Origin: Halomonas sp.
GTDB taxonomy: Bacteria > Pseudomonadota > Gammaproteobacteria > Pseudomonadales > Halomonadaceae
Assembly (NCBI RefSeq): GCF_020832045.1
Contig: NZ_JAFIFK010000067.1
Location: forward strand, 1-43,854
Reading direction: 5' to 3'
DNA: 43,854 nt
Shown here: positions 40,583-43,854 of the stretch, in pieces
How the letters are laid out: each line of letters starts with the position of its first letter
How positions within the stretch are numbered: the stretch's first letter is position 1
The notes under the pieces: generated by a model
Database searches by the model: none
What the model was told of the DNA's origin: nothing
What the model saw: only the letters and a program-made list of their open reading frames with translations
Made by a program: the position numbers and the translations under genes

Positions 40583-42982
40583 ATGACTCATTGGACGCTC
40601 AGCGACGATCCCCACGCTAGCCGAGAGGCACATAAATACGACAATCCGGCTCCCAGCCGAGAATACCTGCTGGCACGTCTCGAGGAGTACGGCAAGCCGG
40701 TGACTCACGAGAAGATGAGCCGCATGCTGGGACTCGAAGACGAGGAGCTGCAGGAGGCGGTGCGCCGCCGCCTGGGAGCCATGGAGCGCGACGGCCAGGT
40801 GCTTCGCAACCGTGCCGGCGCCTATGCTCTGATCGACAAACTCGACCTGATCAAGGGCAAGGTGCTGGGGCATCGCGATGGTTTTGGCTTCGTGCTGCGT
40901 GACGACGGCAAGAAACCTGACCTGGTGCTGCCGCCCCGTCAGATGCGCCGCGTCTTCCACGGCGACCATATCCTGGTACGCGTCAGCGGGCGTGACCGTC
41001 GCGGCCGCGACGAAGCCACCATTGCCGAGGTGCTCTCACGCAACACGCAGACCATCGTTGGGGTCTATCGTGAGAACACGTCCGAATTCGGCGTGCTGAT
41101 TCCCGAAAATCCGCGCATCACCCAAGAGGTGATCATTCCACATAGCGCCTGCGGCGGCGCTCGGGACGGCCAGGTAGTGTCGGCCAAGATCGTGCAGCAG
41201 CCCGAAACCCGGGTGCAGCCGGTGGGCGAGGTGGTCGAGGTGCTCGGCGAGCGCATGGACCCCGGCATGGAAATCGACATTGCCATCCGCAGCTATGAAA
41301 TTCCCGCCGAATTTCCGCCTGAGGTGCATGATCAGATTGCCGAGATGTCGGCCGAGGTGGCCGAGCAGGACAAGCAGCACCGCATCGATCTTCGCGATAT
41401 TCCGCTGGTCACCATCGATGACGAAACCGCCAAGGATTTCGACGACGCAGTGTGCGCCTGGAAGACCAAGTCAGGCAGCTGGAAGCTGATCGTCGCCATC
41501 GCCGACGTGTCTCACTACGTTCGTCCCGGCACCCCCCTCGACGAGGAGGCGATCCGGCGTGGCAACTCGGTCTATTTCCCCGGGCAGGTAGTGCCGATGC
41601 TGCCCGAGCTGCTCTCCAACGGGCTCTGCTCGCTCAATCCCGGCGTCGACCGTCTGGCCATGGTCTGCGAGATGAATATCTCAAAGCAGGGAGTGATCAG
41701 CCGTTACCGCTTCTACGAGGCGGTGTTCCGCTCCCATGCCCGGCTGACCTACAACAAGGTGGCGGCGATCCTCGACGGCGACGATGCCGAGGCGGATGCC
41801 TTGCGTGAGGAATACCGTGAGCTGGTCAAGCCGCTTCAGGGGCTACACGAGCTTTACCGGGTATTGCGTCAGGCTCGCGAGGAGCGTGGCGCCATCGACT
41901 TCGAGACCACCGAGACGGCCATCCTCTTCAACGAAGAGCGCAAGATCGAAAAGATCGTGCCGCGCAAGCGCAACGATGCTCACAAGATCATCGAGGAATG
42001 CATGTTGGCGGCCAACGTGGCCACGGCACGGTTCCTCGACAAGCACGACTTGCCGGCGCTCTATCGTATCCACGAGCGGCCCTCGCCTGAGCGCCTCGAC
42101 AAGCTGCGCCTGTTCCTCAACGAGCTGGGTCTTGCGGTCGGCGGCGGCGACGAACCGACGCCGCAGGACTACCAGGCGCTGGCCGAGGCGATTCGCGGGC
42201 GTCCGGATGCCGACGTAATCCAGACAGTGATGCTGCGCTCGATGAGCCAGGCGGTGTATTCGCCCCAGAACGAGGGACATTTCGGCTTGGCGTATCCGGC
42301 CTATGCCCACTTCACTTCGCCGATTCGCCGCTATCCCGATCTGCTGGTCCACCGTGCCATTCGCTCGGTGGTGCGCGGGCCGCGTCAGACCAACACCGTG
42401 CTGCGCGCCGAGGACGCCAAGGTGGAGCCGCCGAGCAAGTGGTGCCCCTATACCTTCGAGCAGATGCTCGAGCTCGGCGAGCACTGCTCGATGACCGAGC
42501 GTCGCGCCGATGACGCCACTCGAGACGTGGAGGATTGGCTCAAGTGCGAATTCATGTCCGACAAGCTCGGCGAAGTCTACGAGGGCACCATCGCCTCGGT
42601 GACCCAGTTCGGCATCTTCGTACGCCTCGACGAGGTCTACGTCGAGGGGCTGGTGCACGTTACCTCGCTGCCCTCGGACTATTACCATTACGAGCCTGAG
42701 AAGCACCGCCTGAAAGGCGAGCGCACCGGCATGAGCTATCGTCTCGGTGACGGGGTCACGGTGCAGGTGGCGCGTGTGGATCTCAACGACCGCAAGATCG
42801 ACTTTGCCTTGGAAGACGAGAAGCCGCGCCCCAAGCGTCAGCCGCGCAAGCGCCGCGGCGAGGGTGAAACGACCTTCACCCCCAAGCCGGACGCCGGCAA
42901 GGTCGAGGAGAAGGGTGAGCGAGGCAAGGGCAAGGGCGGCAGGCGTCGCCGGGGGCCGCGCAAGTCACAGGCGCGTAGCTGA
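40583..42982 (+). CDS. rnr: Ribonuclease R
   Basis: 799 aa. A winged-helix N-terminal domain (about 20-90) precedes two cold-shock-type domains (about 90-260). The RNB catalytic domain (about 260-600) has the metal-binding aspartates D279, D285, D287 and D288 in VTIDDETAKDFDDAV. An S1 domain lies at about 655-740, then a basic tail rich in Lys, Arg and Gly. RNase R degrades structured RNA, takes part in trans-translation and rRNA quality control, and matters in cold and stationary phase. A promoter with a perfect -10 lies upstream. Its stop overlaps the rlmB start (TGATG), a common gene pair. Confidence 0.96.
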   Translation: MTHWTLSDDPHASREAHKYDNPAPSREYLLARLEEYGKPVTHEKMSRMLGLEDEELQEAVRRRLGAMERDGQVLRNRAGAYALIDKLDLIKGKVLGHRDGFGFVLRDDGKKPDLVLPPRQMRRVFHGDHILVRVSGRDRRGRDEATIAEVLSRNTQTIVGVYRENTSEFGVLIPENPRITQEVIIPHSACGGARDGQVVSAKIVQQPETRVQPVGEVVEVLGERMDPGMEIDIAIRSYEIPAEFPPEVHDQIAEMSAEVAEQDKQHRIDLRDIPLVTIDDETAKDFDDAVCAWKTKSGSWKLIVAIADVSHYVRPGTPLDEEAIRRGNSVYFPGQVVPMLPELLSNGLCSLNPGVDRLAMVCEMNISKQGVISRYRFYEAVFRSHARLTYNKVAAILDGDDAEADALREEYRELVKPLQGLHELYRVLRQAREERGAIDFETTETAILFNEERKIEKIVPRKRNDAHKIIEECMLAANVATARFLDKHDLPALYRIHERPSPERLDKLRLFLNELGLAVGGGDEPTPQDYQALAEAIRGRPDADVIQTVMLRSMSQAVYSPQNEGHFGLAYPAYAHFTSPIRRYPDLLVHRAIRSVVRGPRQTNTVLRAEDAKVEPPSKWCPYTFEQMLELGEHCSMTERRADDATRDVEDWLKCEFMSDKLGEVYEGTIASVTQFGIFVRLDEVYVEGLVHVTSLPSDYYHYEPEKHRLKGERTGMSYRLGDGVTVQVARVDLNDRKIDFALEDEKPRPKRQPRKRRGEGETTFTPKPDAGKVEEKGERGKGKGGRRRRGPRKSQARS

Positions 42983-43854
42983 TGGTGGCCGGTCGAAAGG
43001 GGCCGGGCCGTGATGCCGGCTCCAAGAAGAGGGGGCGGCAGCACAAGCCCGCCGCCTCGGGCATGCCTGGCGGGCTGGATGCCGTTTTCGGGGTGCACGC
43101 GGTGCGGGCGCTGCTGGCTCGCGGAGAAGTGCCCAGGCAGCTTTGGGTGCAGGAGGGGGAGGCGCAGCAACGCCTGGCCGATCTCATCGACCAAGCGAGG
43201 CGGGGCGGGACGCGTGTTGAGCTTCAGCCGCGCGACGTCCTCGATCGTCTGGCCCAGGAAGCGTCGCACCAAGGCATCGTCGCCTTAGCCGCACCGCTTG
43301 CCTTCGAGAGCGAGGCGGCGCTGTGGTTCAAGCTGGAAGCCTGGCCCCACGAGACGCCACCGCTACTGTTGATTCTCGACGGCGTGACCGACGTGCACAA
43401 CTTCGGTGCTTGCCTGCGCAGCGCCGATGCCGCCGGCGTGCACGGCGTGATCGTGCCCAAGGACAAGGCCGCTCCGCTCAACGCTACGGTGCGCAAGGTG
43501 GCCTGCGGCGCCGCCGAGAGCCTGCCGGTCTACCAGGTGACCAACCTGGCCCGCGCCCTGGCCCGGCTCAAGGAGTTCGGCGTATGGATCACCGGCACCG
43601 CCGGCGAGGCCGATGCGCTGCTCTACGATGCCGACTTCACAGGGGCCATGGCCCTGGTGATGGGTGCCGAGGGCAAGGGCATGCGACGTCTCACCCGTGA
43701 AGGCTGTGACGGGCTGGTCAAGCTGCCCATGGCCGGCAGCGTCTCGAGCCTCAACGTCTCCGTGGCCACCGGTATCTGCCTGTTCGAGGTTGTGCGCCAG
43801 CGGGGGCCCCCGCGCGGGGGGGGGGGGGTGGGCGGGGGGGGGGGGGTGGGGGGG
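42982..43854 (+). CDS. rlmB: 23S rRNA (guanosine-2'-O-)-methyltransferase RlmB (partial)
   Basis: About 273 residues are visible up to the first bases of the poly-G end. The SPOUT family signatures are present: VTDVHNFGACLRSADAAG, VMGAEGKGMRRL and PMAGSVSSLNVSVATG. RlmB methylates G2251 of 23S rRNA. Compared with E. coli, the start adds about 30 residues rich in Lys, Arg and Gly before GLDAVFGVHAV. An internal ATG at 43063 is an alternative. The frame has no stop before the window ends, but the last 16 or so codons are G-rich and not reliable, and the true C-terminus would be close to EVVRQR. Confidence 0.93.
   Translation, partial: MVAGRKGPGRDAGSKKRGRQHKPAASGMPGGLDAVFGVHAVRALLARGEVPRQLWVQEGEAQQRLADLIDQARRGGTRVELQPRDVLDRLAQEASHQGIVALAAPLAFESEAALWFKLEAWPHETPPLLLILDGVTDVHNFGACLRSADAAGVHGVIVPKDKAAPLNATVRKVACGAAESLPVYQVTNLARALARLKEFGVWITGTAGEADALLYDADFTGAMALVMGAEGKGMRRLTREGCDGLVKLPMAGSVSSLNVSVATGICLFEVVRQRGPPRGGGGVGGGGGVGG
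43802..43854. other. Poly-G tail, probable assembly artefact
   Basis: Nearly all bases are G, broken only by single T or C and one short C run. It follows the expected end of RlmB closely. Such runs are typical of read ends in two-colour sequencing or of contig ends, not of biological sequence. Confidence 0.8.

Noticed and set aside
40341..40586. 81-codon frame ahead of rnr
   Set aside because: It overlaps the tRNA-Leu promoter, the inverted repeat and the rnr promoter, and its translation is Arg/Ala-rich without family likeness.

Overview
This is a high-GC gammaproteobacterial window with a respiratory and stress-physiology theme. The mix points to the Halomonadaceae (Halomonas-like): cbb3 and caa3 oxidases, a CrbS/CrbR acetate-switch pair, HiPIP, FadH, PrkA-YeaH-SpoVR, acidic cytoplasmic tails and Anr-type regulation. 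The genus is inferred, not proven.

Layout. (1) 1-1345: the 5' part of a KGG-repeat stress protein on the minus strand, and the response regulator crbR on the plus strand. (2) 1378-8107, minus: crbS (transporter-like sensor kinase), an uncharacterised 171-aa membrane protein, a large sodium:solute symporter of the VC_2705 type and its DUF4212 small subunit. An AT-rich divergent control region (8108-8776) separates these from (3) 8777-12280, plus: a cNMP/CBS/DUF294 signalling protein with a DEDDh exonuclease, then ttcA. (4) 12353-23473, minus: fnr/anr, hemN, a TauE/DsbD_2-like membrane protein, ccoS, ccoI, ccoH, ccoG, ccoP, ccoQ, ccoO and ccoN. In transcription order this is ccoNOQP-ccoGHIS-tauE-like-hemN-fnr, the complete cbb3 oxidase, its assembly factors and its oxygen regulator. 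(5) 23633-24364: an alpha/beta hydrolase. (6) 24493-24989: five tRNA genes (Val, Asp, Asp, Val, Asp) with a strong promoter and a terminator. (7) fadH, a small hypothetical gene and the prkA-yeaH-spoVR operon (25206-32808). (8) 32850-38434: HiPIP, a CopD/HemJ-like protein, a DUF2231 protein and a compact caa3 oxidase operon (lipoprotein-cytochrome coxB, fused coxA-coxC, a 116-aa membrane protein). (9) 38569-39815: a standalone Lrp/AsnC sensing domain and a membrane-anchored nuclease. (10) 39940-40307, minus: three tRNA-Leu(CAG) genes. (11) rnr and the 5' part of rlmB. The last ~50 bases are almost pure G and look like an artefact.

How the parts work together. Most of the window handles energy under changing oxygen and carbon supply. 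CrbS/CrbR and the symporter deal with small carboxylates such as acetate, and FadH with unsaturated fatty acids. The caa3 oxidase is the usual aerobic terminal oxidase, and a HiPIP encoded beside it may be its electron donor. The cbb3 oxidase serves at low oxygen. Two Fnr/Anr-like sites sit exactly where a class II activator should bind, upstream of hemN and upstream of ccoN, so the Fnr encoded here probably controls its own neighbourhood.

The least understood pieces are the 171-aa protein inside the CrbS/symporter cluster, the 116-aa protein coupled to the fused oxidase subunit, the DUF294-exonuclease pair, and a coxB with no normal start codon in its reading frame near the signal peptide. 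I found no CRISPR array, insertion sequence, prophage or rRNA gene.
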